Assembly (NCBI GenBank): GCA_022360315.1
Contig: JAKSDA010000396.1
Coordinates: 1-57,333 of the forward strand
DNA: 57,333 bases
Direction: 5' to 3'
Source of the DNA: Pseudomonadota bacterium
Lineage (GTDB): Bacteria; Myxococcota_A; Polyangia; Haliangiales; Haliangiaceae
Positions within the stretch are counted from its first letter, which is position 1. Each line of letters opens with the position of its first letter. Position numbers and translations under genes: made by a program. The notes beneath the pieces are model-generated. The model made no database searches. It saw only the letters and a program-made list of their open reading frames with translations, and was not told the origin of the DNA. Positions 17,206 through 32,515 of the stretch are shown piece by piece.

Positions 17206-18783
17206 TCAGACCCGCAACAGAGTCACCTGGCGGCCAGCCGGGCTGGAGATCTGTTCGATGGTGATGCGATCGGCGATCGGGGGAGCATTGCCTCGGCGAT
17301 CGAAAAGGACCAGTATGCCGTGGTCCAGATCCAGGCGCTGCAAGTAGTCGTCGAGCTGGGCCAGCCCTTTGTCGAGAGGATCGGCTTTTTTGTCGCGCCA
17401 GACTTTGAGCTCGATGGCCTCGCGTTGCCACTGGCGCTGTCCGGCCTGATCAGCAAAGGGCCAGCGAATCAGCAGGTCGATCCGCTGGCGGCCGAGGCCG
17501 TATTCTCGATCGATAAATCCGCCGCCATTGACGATGCGCTGCAAGAACGCCATCAGGACCAGCTGGGGCGCGACTTCGTGGTAGGTGAGATTGCCGGTCA
17601 AGACCTCGCCGTGCTCGCGCCAGAAATCGCCAAAGGCGCGCAGTAGCCTGTCCATATCGAGGCGGCCGTCGGACCCGACAAAGGGCCGGGGCTCGGGATC
17701 GACGTGCTGCTCGGCCGATTCGGACAGCACCCGGACGATGACCTCGCGGTAGATCGGATTGGCGATCTCGATAGTACGGCCGGGGGCGATGAGGCCGAGG
17801 TCGCGGACGTAGCTCACATCGTCGTTGTACGCCGTGGCCTGGATGGTGGTGCCGGCCATGAGCGGCTCGATGATCGAATGCACCCGAGCTTGTTGCAGCT
17901 TGTCGACCAGCGAGTCGAGATGGGTGGCCCGGGCCTGGATCAGGCGCTCCTTGGCGATCTCGATGTGTTCGACCGTGATCGGCTCGGGCGGAGCCACGGC
18001 CATCGCTTCCACGACCTCGCAGGCCAGGGCATTGACCAGCCAGGGCTGGCCACAGGTGAGGGCAAAGGCCCGGGTCAGGGCTTCATCGGTAAACGACTGG
18101 CCGGTCTCGCCAGTGTGCTGGGCGTAGAGCGCGACCACCTCATCCCGGCTGAAGTCGCCCAGGCGGAGCGATCGGACCTTGACGTTGAACGGACTCGACG
18201 ATCCCAGTCGGGACAGACCGCCGCCACTGGCCGCCTTGTAGTCCCGCACGTCGCGCAGGCCGCACAGGGCCACCGACCAGGGCGCATGATCAGGCCGTAT
18301 GCGGTAGATATCTCGGAGTTGACGCAGGGCCGCGATCAGGCTCTGGCCGCGCAGAGCGTCGATCTCGTCGAAAAACAGGACCAGGGGCCGCGGGCACTGG
18401 CGGGCCCATGCCTGCAGCCCGTCGGCCAGATAGCTGCCCTCGTCATTCATCGGCCAGGGCCGGGGCGGCTGCAACTCGCCAGGCAGGTCGATCTCGGCAC
18501 CGCGCCGTATGCTGGCCAGGACGGTCCGCTGCGCAGCCCCATAGTCATCTCCCGCAGCCTCGGCGCTCTCGCAGCTGAAGTGCAGGGCAGCGTATTTGCC
18601 CTCGCCAGTGAGCGCTCGGGCCAGGGCCCACAAACTGGTGGTCTTGCCGGTCCGGCGGGGCGCGTGGACCACGAAATAACCGCCCCGATCGACGATAGCC
18701 CGCGCCTCGGGCAGCCGCTCGGCAGCGGGAACCATGTAATGGAACCGCTTGTCGCACCTTCCGGCGGTGTTGAAGTAGCGCAT
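17206..18783 (-). CDS. AAA-family ATPase with C-terminal PD-(D/E)XK nuclease-like domain
   Basis: 525 residues. The N-terminus FNTAGRCDKRFHYMVPAAERLP leads into a Walker A motif VVHAPRRTGKTTSLW and Walker B LVLFFDEIDAL, typical of the AAA ATPases found widely in myxobacteria and cyanobacteria. A winged-helix-like region follows to about residue 330. The last about 100 residues match a PD-(D/E)XK fold: GRQRIDLLIRW followed by REAIELKVWRD, giving the Asp and the ExK pair. The ORF is complete. Biological role is not established; defence or mobile-element functions have been suggested for relatives. It is separated by 173 bp from the TPR gene and has no obvious partner. Confidence 0.85.
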   Translation of the reverse strand: MRYFNTAGRCDKRFHYMVPAAERLPEARAIVDRGGYFVVHAPRRTGKTTSLWALARALTGEGKYAALHFSCESAEAAGDDYGAAQRTVLASIRRGAEIDLPGELQPPRPWPMNDEGSYLADGLQAWARQCPRPLVLFFDEIDALRGQSLIAALRQLRDIYRIRPDHAPWSVALCGLRDVRDYKAASGGGLSRLGSSSPFNVKVRSLRLGDFSRDEVVALYAQHTGETGQSFTDEALTRAFALTCGQPWLVNALACEVVEAMAVAPPEPITVEHIEIAKERLIQARATHLDSLVDKLQQARVHSIIEPLMAGTTIQATAYNDDVSYVRDLGLIAPGRTIEIANPIYREVIVRVLSESAEQHVDPEPRPFVGSDGRLDMDRLLRAFGDFWREHGEVLTGNLTYHEVAPQLVLMAFLQRIVNGGGFIDREYGLGRQRIDLLIRWPFADQAGQRQWQREAIELKVWRDKKADPLDKGLAQLDDYLQRLDLDHGILVLFDRRGNAPPIADRITIEQISSPAGRQVTLLRV

Positions 18784-18956
18784 GACCTGAACCTATCGCG
18801 AGCGATCATGCTCGCAACAGGGTCATGTGGCGACCGGCCGAGCTGAACGCCTGTTTTGATGCGATCAGATATCTCACGCAACCTCGCCCCGATGCTCGTG
18901 GTGAATCATCCGGGCCAGTACGGCGTCGCCGTGGCGGGAGTGTCAAACCGGGTGAG

Positions 18957-19724
18957 TTATTTGTCCTGGTTGCGGTCGGCCAGGGCGCTGCCCGCGGCCG
19001 GAGAGCGCTTCTCGTCGGAGACCATGCGCAGGTATAATCGCGCACTCTTGTTGTCAGGGTCGATCTCGACCACGCTTTTCCACTCCGCAATGGCTTGCTC
19101 GCGGCGGCCCAGCGAAAATAGCGTGACGCCGAGATGAATGCGCGCGAGCAGATAATCCGGTTTCTGCCCCTTGACCGTCTCGAATTCGGTGATCGCCTCC
19201 TCGAACGCACCCATGTCGCGGTACACGTTGCCCAACCGGGTTCGGAGGTCGACAAACTCTGGACACAGAGTCAGAGCATGACCGTATTCGCGAACAGCTT
19301 CCTTGTACATCCCCATGCTGGCGTATACCGCACCGAGATCGGCGTGCATATTGGCCAGCTTGCCGCGTGCGAACGGGTCGAGACTGCGCGACTCGCGGTT
19401 GGAATTGGTGATGACCCGGCTGTATACGTCGCGCGCCTCGGCGTATTTTCCGCGGTCGTTGTACGTCACCGATAGATTTAATGCCGCTTCGGTATAATTG
19501 GGATTCAATTTGAGCGCGGTCTCGAGAGCCTGCTCGGCGTCGGCAAAACGACCGGTACTGTAGTAGATCACACCGAGCATGTTGAAAATGTCCGGAAAGT
19601 TCTGGTGGGTCTCCACTACTTGGCTGAGATATTGCTCGGCTTCCTCGTAATCACCGGCGTTGTAGTGCTCCCGACCCATCGTGATGAGCTGCTGAACTCG
19701 TTCGTCCATGTGCGTATCGTCCAT
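18957..19724 (-). CDS. Tetratricopeptide repeat protein
   Basis: 255 residues and almost entirely TPR: HYNAGDYEEAEQYLSQVVE, YSTGRFADAEQALETALKLNPNYTEAALNLSVTYNDRGKYAEA, YASMGMYKEAVREYGHALTLCPEF, YRDMGAFEEAITEFETVKGQKPDYLLA and SLGRREQAIAEWKSVVEIDPDN. It has no signal peptide or membrane segment, so it should be a cytoplasmic scaffold. It lies 76 bp downstream of bamD on the same strand, with an ATGATTAC-type repeat in the gap. Confidence 0.88.
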   Translation of the reverse strand: MDDTHMDERVQQLITMGREHYNAGDYEEAEQYLSQVVETHQNFPDIFNMLGVIYYSTGRFADAEQALETALKLNPNYTEAALNLSVTYNDRGKYAEARDVYSRVITNSNRESRSLDPFARGKLANMHADLGAVYASMGMYKEAVREYGHALTLCPEFVDLRTRLGNVYRDMGAFEEAITEFETVKGQKPDYLLARIHLGVTLFSLGRREQAIAEWKSVVEIDPDNKSARLYLRMVSDEKRSPAAGSALADRNQDK

Positions 19725-19754
19725 TCCCGCCCCCGAGGAAAGCGAGGAAAGCGG

Positions 19755-19793
19755 TCATGTAATCATGTAATCATCTAATCATCTGTAATCATA
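19755..19793. repeat. Short AT-rich direct repeats between bamD and the TPR gene
   Basis: Four copies of TAATCAT follow each other at 8-10 bp spacing (TGTAATCA, TGTAATCA, TCTAATCA, TGTAATCA). The tract is strikingly AT-rich for this genome and lies in the 76-bp gap upstream of the TPR gene. It could be a protein-binding array or a slippage product. Confidence 0.7.
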
Positions 19794-19800
19794 TTGACGG

Positions 19801-20640
19801 TCATCTGGACAGCTTTGCCAGCTCTTGTCTGGCATCGCCGGCCCGATCGTGATCGGGATGGTTGTCGACGAGCTTTTGCCACTCGATACGCGCGCGGTCA
19901 CGCAGACCAGTGCGCAGATAAGCCTTGCCCAAAAGCCACAGTGCATCGCCGTCGTAGCCGACACCAGAGTAGCGGTCGAGCAAGCGTCTCAACCTGATCT
20001 GAGTGCCTCTTGGCTTGTTGCGCTCCCAGTAGAAATTGGCCACGTACCACTCGTGCTTGGCCAGCCGGAACGAAACCTTCTTGAGCATCTCCCGCGCCTT
20101 GGCCATATACGGCGATTTGGGATACTTCTTGACGAAGAGCTTGAGCTCGCGCTCGGCGTCCGCGGTCGCCGATTGGTCTTTCTCGTATGACGGTGGAAGC
20201 AGCCAGAAATCGCTCGGCAGCATCTTCACGTACGATTCGCCGATGCGAAAGGTGGCGTACCCGTTGGCGACCATCTCGTGCGTGGGATGAAACTTGATGA
20301 ACAGCTTGTAGCTGTCGATGGCCTGCAAATAATGACCGGCGCCAAACTCAGCGTCGGCCATGCGCAACTCGGACAGCACAGCGTACTTCGAATACGGAAA
20401 CCGCGCCTTGATAAACGAAAAGTACTTAGCCGCCGCGATCCAATCCTTTTCCTTGAGCTCTTTGCGCCCCTTCTCGTAGTTCTGTTGCGCCGAGACCGAG
20501 TACTTCACGGCACCCGTACCGGCCTTGCCGTCGCCTCCACAGGCCATGATCGTCACCGCACTGGCCACCACCACCCATCGAGCTGCATGCACACTCATTT
20601 GAAACTTCGAACTCATTGAAATCAAAAGACGTCTTTCCAT
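19801..20640 (-). CDS. bamD: Outer membrane protein assembly factor BamD
   Basis: 279 residues with lipobox IMAC near residue 34. The mature part has the BamD/YfiO TPR pattern: YEKGRKELKEKDWIAAAKYFSFIKARFPYSKYAVLSELRMADAEFGAGHYLQAIDSYKLFIKFHPTH, then YVKMLPSDFWLLPPSYEKDQSATADAERELKLFVKKYPKSPYMAKA. Length and motifs fit. BamD is the essential lipoprotein of the beta-barrel assembly machine and binds BamA from the periplasmic side. No other bam gene is in the window. GGAGGA lies about 12 bp before the ATG. Confidence 0.88.
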   Translation of the reverse strand: MERRLLISMSSKFQMSVHAARWVVVASAVTIMACGGDGKAGTGAVKYSVSAQQNYEKGRKELKEKDWIAAAKYFSFIKARFPYSKYAVLSELRMADAEFGAGHYLQAIDSYKLFIKFHPTHEMVANGYATFRIGESYVKMLPSDFWLLPPSYEKDQSATADAERELKLFVKKYPKSPYMAKAREMLKKVSFRLAKHEWYVANFYWERNKPRGTQIRLRRLLDRYSGVGYDGDALWLLGKAYLRTGLRDRARIEWQKLVDNHPDHDRAGDARQELAKLSR

Positions 20641-20821
20641 TGTTATACGCAGTCCTCCAGGGGGTCAACCTGGGTTTGGACTTGTGAGGCAGCCAGGCCG
20701 TTGCAACACCGAGTATTTTGCCAGCCGCGGTCGCATAGCACAGTCAAAAGCCATCATTGCAAGTCACCGCTGCAGGCACCATTGCAACCAAGGGCACTCG
20801 CATGGCTATACTGCGCTCCGT

Positions 20822-21529
20822 ATGCCACGACAAGTCCCCGGAATCACCACTTGTTTGGCTGTTTTGGTGGGCTGGCTCGGCCCGGTTGCGCCAGGCTGTG
20901 GCTCCTCGTCGCAGAATGCCCGCGATTTCAGCCAGTTACCCGACAGACTCACGCTTGCCACCCTGTCGGGTCCGCTCTGCAAGGACAATGCATGCCAGTG
21001 TCGCGAGCCCCACCTGGAGCCAAAAGAAAGCGCCGGGCTGGCTGTCGATCCCGGCTTCAAGCGATTCGAGTTTCACATCGGGCCGGCCGAAAACGAGCTA
21101 TGGGTCACAGTCGACGATATGGTGCTGTACAAGGGCCGGGAGCGCGCCAGCGACTGTTTTTACATCGACCTCGCTACTGGCAAGCATCCGGTCAAGCTGC
21201 GTGCCCGGGGCGAGAATGGCTTTGCCGCTCGATTGACCATCTCAGAACTGGGCAGACGAGGCGACTACGACACGTTCGAGTTCGTATGCGGCGGGCCTGG
21301 CCTGTGCGAGATGCAGAGGCTCAAGGACTGGCAAGCCTCGCTGGCCAAATATACCCGGGCTGCTCATGATCCGTGCGGGTCGACCAAGATCCGCAAGATC
21401 CGCTGGATCAGCGGAAGCGCCCCGGACCTCATCCATCCGGACCAGCTGGAGCTAAACCTGGTTCTCGATGTATACGAGTTCGAACCCAAACATCCCAGCG
21501 GGCACCCCGAGTGCCGAGACAAGTTCTGA
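20822..21529 (+). CDS. Hypothetical lipoprotein
   Basis: 235 residues from ATG 20822, which puts the hydrophobic segment ITTCLAVLVGWLGPVAPGC with lipobox APGC at the N-terminus; the frame is open 46 codons further upstream without a signal. The mature protein has an early CKDNACQCREP cluster and a beta-rich core (FKRFEFHIGPAENELWVTVDDMVLYKG). It continues with further Cys residues and a C-terminal acidic/aromatic region ending HPECRDKF. I do not recognise the family. It is on the strand opposite to bamD and 51 bp before mnmG, so it may be co-transcribed with mnmG. Confidence 0.7.
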   Translation: MPRQVPGITTCLAVLVGWLGPVAPGCGSSSQNARDFSQLPDRLTLATLSGPLCKDNACQCREPHLEPKESAGLAVDPGFKRFEFHIGPAENELWVTVDDMVLYKGRERASDCFYIDLATGKHPVKLRARGENGFAARLTISELGRRGDYDTFEFVCGGPGLCEMQRLKDWQASLAKYTRAAHDPCGSTKIRKIRWISGSAPDLIHPDQLELNLVLDVYEFEPKHPSGHPECRDKF

Positions 21530-21580
21530 CGACGAGTTGTCACAGCACGTCCTGACGACAACAACCGACCGAGCCAGCCA

Positions 21581-23610
<2,030 letters not shown>

Positions 23611-23614
<4 letters not shown>

Positions 23615-23988
23615 TTCAGTGGACCAGCGCCACGGCCGAAGCTCCGATGCCCAGGCGCTTGAAGTTCTCAATGAACCGCAAATCGACCACGAGCCAGATT
23701 TTCAGTTCGATCGGTGCAATACTCCAGTCACGTATGGGCATTCCTCTGTTTCACAATCACCTGGCGGTCGACCTCGTCAGAACGCTGTTCGAATTTGGAA
23801 CCGATTCGTTCATCAGGCTTCGCGAAGAAATCTGGATGTCTTCTTTCTCGGAAGCGGCGCGAGCCGGCCGCTCGTTCATCTTCACGGCTAGTCGCCTGAA
23901 ACGCGCGAGTCGCCCGGTGGCTTCGATCCGGGCTACTCGTCCTCGACCGGAGGAACGCGGCGCAAGGTGGAGTGGCCGAGCAGGGTGA
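23611..23988 (+). pseudogene. Decayed P-loop kinase-like reading frame
   Basis: A frame beginning ATG 23611, overlapping the mnmG stop (ATGA). It contains GIPLFHNHLAVDLVRTLFEFGTDSFIRLREEIW, then SFSEAARAGRSFIFTA. This recalls small shikimate-kinase-like P-loop proteins that read LFHNHLxxDLxxxxFxFGxxxFxxLREEIW. The expected nucleotide loop GxxxxGKST upstream survives only as NRKSTT with the preceding glycines lost, and the lid region after IFTA is absent. The frame then runs over the convergent VWA gene. It looks like a remnant after deletion and point decay; it could also be an independent short protein. The family match is from memory. Confidence 0.35.
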
Positions 23989-25192
23989 TGTGGCTGCGTT
24001 CGCGCATGCTGCGGCGAGCCCGCTCTCGCTCGGCCGAACTCTTGACCACGGCGTTCTCGGCTTCGCCGATGTCCCGGAGCAGGTCTTCAAGAGCCTCGGT
24101 GTTGGCAAGTTTGCGATCCCGCAACTGGCCGATCTCGGCTTTCATCTCGTTGAGCGCTGCCAGGGCTTGTAAACTGTCGCCGCTGGCCCGTCGCGCCCAG
24201 GCGACGTCTACTGCAGTGGCCACCGATAGACGGGTCCGCTCGAGGGTGATCGTACGCCGGTGCTCGACGTCGATCTCCGAGGGCAACTCAATGCCGAGAA
24301 GATGGCCGTCACCCGCCTGGCCGTCCGATTTTTGAAACGTCACCATGAGCGTGCCACAATGCTGGCTGCTCGTACGCGGCTCTCGATTCAACTTGAACAA
24401 CACCTGACGCGGTGTGTTCACTGCGATCTCGCCGAGCTCGATAGCCAGCCCGTCGTCGAGAGGATACGATGGCAGACGGTGCATTACATCCACCGATTGG
24501 GTGTCGACAGCCGGGCGTAGCTTGAGCTCGGTATTGGTCGCAGCAATGGCAAATACACCGGCAAGCTCACGGCCAAACGCCCCCGGAATGTCCGCCGCAC
24601 CGGCCAGATAGTGAAAGCCGCCCCGCCCCCGAGTGGCCAGCTCGGTCAATAATTCGTCGTCAAATCCTTCCCCCAATCCCATGGTCGTGATCGTGACCCC
24701 TCGATTGGCCTCTCTCTCGGCGATACCGGCCAGTCGCGACGGGTCGGTGATGCCAACCGATGGCTGGCCGTCGGTGAGCAATACCAGCCGGGTCAGAGCA
24801 CCCCGTACATATCCCGAACGGAGCGCCTCCGAACCCTTCTTGATACCGGCCGACAAATTTGTCCCCACACCGGTTCGAATCGACTGCAGAGCCTTCAAAA
24901 GACGCTTCTTGGCATCGTCGGTGAGGTTGGCCGGACCGAACGCAACGCGCGCCGCTGCATCAAACGTGACCACTGAGAGCCGATCCCGGCTGTCGAGTTT
25001 TTGAACGACCTGTGAAGCAGCCTCAAGAGCATGGCTGATACGCGGTCCTCGCATGGAGGACGAGCGGTCAATGACCAACGAGAGGTTTACAGGCGTCCTC
25101 TCTGAGGCCGACGCGGATTCGGCTTCAATGCGAACGAGAAGATAGACAGTTGCCCCTGCATCCGCCACGTCAGTCAGTAGCTCGACCCGCAT
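23933..25192 (-). CDS. Cytoplasmic von Willebrand factor A (VWA) domain protein
   Basis: 419 residues without signal peptide or membrane span. The VWA domain occupies about residues 35-220, with MIDAS residues DRSSSM (DxSxS) and a later TDGQPSVG, so it should bind a divalent metal. An N-terminal beta strand region (VYLLVRIEAE) and a C-terminal helix-rich part after about residue 330 (ATAVDVAWARRASGDSLQALAALNEMKAEIGQLRDRKLAN) follow the pattern of VWA plus helical tail seen in chaperone-like and signalling proteins. No AAA partner gene is adjacent. Function unknown. It is divergent from the accC-type gene with about 100 bp between them. Confidence 0.85.
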   Translation of the reverse strand: MRVELLTDVADAGATVYLLVRIEAESASASERTPVNLSLVIDRSSSMRGPRISHALEAASQVVQKLDSRDRLSVVTFDAAARVAFGPANLTDDAKKRLLKALQSIRTGVGTNLSAGIKKGSEALRSGYVRGALTRLVLLTDGQPSVGITDPSRLAGIAEREANRGVTITTMGLGEGFDDELLTELATRGRGGFHYLAGAADIPGAFGRELAGVFAIAATNTELKLRPAVDTQSVDVMHRLPSYPLDDGLAIELGEIAVNTPRQVLFKLNREPRTSSQHCGTLMVTFQKSDGQAGDGHLLGIELPSEIDVEHRRTITLERTRLSVATAVDVAWARRASGDSLQALAALNEMKAEIGQLRDRKLANTEALEDLLRDIGEAENAVVKSSAERERARRSMRERSHITLLGHSTLRRVPPVEDE

Positions 25193-25290
25193 GCCAGGAG
25201 TCTACTACGCGTCGGGCCGACGGTAAGAGATTTCCCCCCGAGAGTTTTTCCCGTCTTGCAGATCGCTCGAGGGCTGCGTAGAGTCGCAGC

Positions 25291-27012
<1,722 letters not shown>

Positions 27013-27195
27013 GCGACAGGACCCCGCGCCGGCTCCCTGCTAATTGTCATATCCCCATTGTAAACATGGGTCCGAGTCATCGAACACGGACAGGTCAACG
27101 TATGTGTTTCCCGTTGCCAGAGCTCTTCAAGGCGGGTAGAACCGGTTGGGCAAGGGCAGCCTGTCGCAAAATTATCAGCTGGAACCCGGGGTAAA

Positions 27196-28914
<1,719 letters not shown>

Positions 28915-29055
28915 AAATCTCATAAATACAAACACCTGTGAAATCTTCTCGCGACTGTAGCCGAACGCCTTGAGGGCCGACTGCAAACCTGCTTGCAGCC
29001 GCTGGGCCGATTGTCAAGCAAATTGCAATATCCAGGCCACGAAAGCCAGGGCTCC

Positions 29056-29084
29056 TTTACACAGGCCCATCCTCCATGTATCCT
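29056..29084 (+). promoter_or_regulatory. Candidate sigma-70 promoter of rpoN
   Basis: TTTACA at 29056-29061 is separated by 17 bp from TATCCT at 29079-29084, matching five and four bases of the sigma-70 consensus. It lies in the 217-bp pyrG-rpoN gap. The start codon at 29132 is preceded by AAGGAG at 29119-29124 with 7-nt spacing, giving a long untranslated leader of about 40 nt. Confidence 0.45.
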
Positions 29085-29131
29085 ATTGAGGACTGGTCTC
29101 ATAAGTAACTGGAGTCACAAGGAGAATTACG

Positions 29132-30628
<1,497 letters not shown>

Positions 30629-31107
30629 CCACCGACCGTGTTCTGTACACGATCACCTTGCTGGGAATGCGACGTGTTCGCGCGCGGCCCGACCGCTTGC
30701 CGCCCGGGCTACCGTGTGTGGGCCGCGCGAGAGGAACGCCGCGGTGGTTCAAAACCCATGCGTTTCAGTTTCGTCGTCAAGCGTCTCGGTAGAGGCGTGC
30801 GAAGAGGAGTTCTTGCCGAGCAGAGCGGCCGGCCATTCGATCGATTGAGCAAAAAACACTCACCATTGCGGCTGAACGTTTACGGCCTGAGTTTGAAAGC
30901 GTGTAAACTAGGCATCCGTGCAAAGTTCACTGTCCAGTTTGGACGCCGGGCCATGTCGCATTGCCAGTCTGGCTGTGTTGCTCGTCGGCCACGTGGGGGT
31001 TCTGAGCTCTCCCTGTGCGTGCTGCCGGCAGGGCGCACAGGTGTTCAAACGCAAACACTGATATCTGCGCGGGCCATACGCGAGCCACGAACGATATGGA
31101 GGGTTGA
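30629..31107. other. Gap between rpoN and hpf
   Basis: 479 bp with no confident gene. It holds a 47-codon small reading frame (listed separately) and the hpf ribosome site GGAGG at 31098-31102. The last about 200 bp are less GC-rich than the coding DNA, which suggests promoters for hpf. A long frame starting near 30638 has skewed Arg/Cys composition and is not believed. Confidence 0.5.
30918..31061 (+). CDS. Possible small membrane or secreted peptide (47 aa)
   Basis: GTG 30918 opens a 47-codon frame whose product has a short N-terminus, a hydrophobic stretch CRIASLAVLLVGHVGVLSS, then CACCRQGAQVFKRKH. The CxCC cluster after a signal-like helix is unusual. There is no good ribosome site. A TAAACT box at 30904-30909 is close upstream. 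No homologue is recognised; this could be chance. Confidence 0.25.
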   Translation: MQSSLSSLDAGPCRIASLAVLLVGHVGVLSSPCACCRQGAQVFKRKH

Positions 31108-31701
31108 ATGCAATTCTCGGTGACCTTTCGCCATATGGAGGCGACAGAGGCCCTCAAGAACTACGCCAAAGAACGGATGGAGCGGATCAAGAAGTACTTT
31201 CCCGATCCCATCGCGGTACACGTCGTGATGAGTACCGAACGCGGCTATAACCACTGCGTCGACGTAACTCTCCAGCTACACAATGGCCTCACTGTGGCCG
31301 GTCACGAAACCACTGAGAACATGTACTCATCGATCGACCTGGTCGTGGCAAAAATCGAGCGTCAGGTGCGCAGGTACAAGGACAAGCTGCGCGCCCACAA
31401 GGTCAGGGATGCGATTGGACCGGTGGCATGGTCGCACTCTGTGGTGGCCGAGACTCCTACCGAGGAAACCGAGGTCGAGCCGTCGGAGAGCGAGGACAAG
31501 TCCGACGGCACGTCGCCCCATCAAGTCGTGGTCAAGACCGAGCAGCTGACGGCCAATCCCATGTCGGTCGACGAGGCCATCATGCAGATGAACCTGATGC
31601 ACAAGCAATTCTTTGTCTTTCGCCATGTGGATACCGGCTCGGTCAACGTGGTCTATCGGCGCGAAGACGACAGCTACGGCGTGATCGAGACAAGGTCGTA
31701 G
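31108..31701 (+). CDS. hpf: Long-form ribosome hibernation promoting factor
   Basis: 197 residues. The N-terminal ribosome-binding domain (MQFSVTFRHMEATEALKNYAKERMERIKKYF .. QVRRYKDKLRAHK) is joined by an acidic linker (TPTEETEVEPSESEDKSD) to the C-terminal dimerisation domain (NPMSVDEAIMQMNLMHKQFFVFRHVDTGSVNVVYRREDDSYGVIE). The two-domain long form makes 100S ribosome dimers in stationary phase. ATG 31108 has GGAGG six bases upstream. Its place after rpoN and before ptsN is conserved in proteobacteria. Confidence 0.95.
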   Translation: MQFSVTFRHMEATEALKNYAKERMERIKKYFPDPIAVHVVMSTERGYNHCVDVTLQLHNGLTVAGHETTENMYSSIDLVVAKIERQVRRYKDKLRAHKVRDAIGPVAWSHSVVAETPTEETEVEPSESEDKSDGTSPHQVVVKTEQLTANPMSVDEAIMQMNLMHKQFFVFRHVDTGSVNVVYRREDDSYGVIETRS

Positions 31702-32053
31702 GCCGGGCCGGGCGGCGCGCTGCGGCGCACTGAAGCACAGGTTGAATAGCCCATGCCGGACCGCGCATTGGCGTGGTAGGAGCGGTCTGCGCCGACTGCA
31801 AAGGGGGTGAACAATGCGGGCCACTCGGGTCGTTCGACCAACCTCCGAGCCGGCCGTGTGAGTCCGGCCGTGCGGGGGGCTTTGCCCGCAATGATAACCC
31901 GGACGCCAAGCGGTCGGGCCGCGCGCGATCGCGCTGGATCGTTTCCGAAACGATCGTTGGTAATGCAGGCTAGCCCGGGCAAAACGCAGGCCATCTAGCG
32001 ATCTACAGCCAATTCCCAGGGTGGCGTCGTTGTGCTAGGTTGCCCGGCGACCG
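31702..32053. other. Gap upstream of ptsN
   Basis: 352 bp without a gene. It contains GC-rich hairpins, a perfect 12-bp palindrome GCGCGATCGCGC (31923-31934) and a 19-bp near-perfect palindrome (31937-31955, listed separately). This is the likely promoter and operator region for the ptsN operon. Confidence 0.55.
31937..31955. promoter_or_regulatory. 19-bp palindrome upstream of ptsN, candidate operator
   Basis: GATCGTTTC (31937-31945), a single central C, then GAAACGATC (31947-31955): two exact 9-bp half-sites. The one-base centre makes an RNA hairpin impossible, so a dimeric DNA-binding protein is the more natural reader. It is about 100 bp before the ptsN start. Confidence 0.45.
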
Positions 32054-32515
32054 ATGCGTATCGTCGACCTCATTCACCGGGAGATGATTCTCCCTTCGCT
32101 CCGATCCACCGACAAGATCGGTATCATCAAGGAGCTGGCTGCACACCTGGCGGCCAATCATTCCGCTCTCGACCGGAGCACTCTCACTCGAGTTCTCATC
32201 GAGCGGGAGAGTTTGGCATCGACCGCGATCGGCGAGGGGGTGGCTATCCCCCACGGCAAGCTGTCCGCCGTCGACTCGATCGTGGCCTGCCTCGGTCGGG
32301 TGCGACGCGGCGTCGATTTCGACTCCATGGACGGCCAGCCGACGTATCTCTTTTTTGTCCTGGTCGCTCCCGAGGCGTCGACCGGAGCTCATCTCAAGGC
32401 TCTGGCACGGATCAGCCGTGTGTTCAAGGACGCAGAATTTCGGCGCCGCCTGCTCAGCGCAGACGATGCCGACCAGATGTACGCAGTGATCGCCGAGGAG
32501 GATGCCAAACACTGA
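32054..32515 (+). CDS. ptsN: PTS EIIA-type nitrogen regulatory protein PtsN
   Basis: 153 residues, a single fructose-type EIIA domain. The phospho-acceptor His67 is in AIPHGK. It receives phosphate from HPr and controls other proteins instead of a sugar permease. It overlaps hprK by 14 bp (start of hprK at 32502 inside its 3-prime end), so they are translationally coupled. No EIIB or EIIC gene is present. Confidence 0.92.
   Translation: MRIVDLIHREMILPSLRSTDKIGIIKELAAHLAANHSALDRSTLTRVLIERESLASTAIGEGVAIPHGKLSAVDSIVACLGRVRRGVDFDSMDGQPTYLFFVLVAPEASTGAHLKALARISRVFKDAEFRRRLLSADDADQMYAVIAEEDAKH

Noticed and set aside
24870..24895. tRNA-like GGTTCGAATC
   Set aside because: It lies in the VWA coding region and has no cloverleaf partners.
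30970..30990. Possible sigma-54 promoter before hpf
   Set aside because: TGGC and TTGC are present but not at the required 10-bp GG-GC spacing.
30638..31123. 161-residue frame between rpoN and hpf
   Set aside because: Arg- and Cys-rich random composition and overlap with the hpf start.
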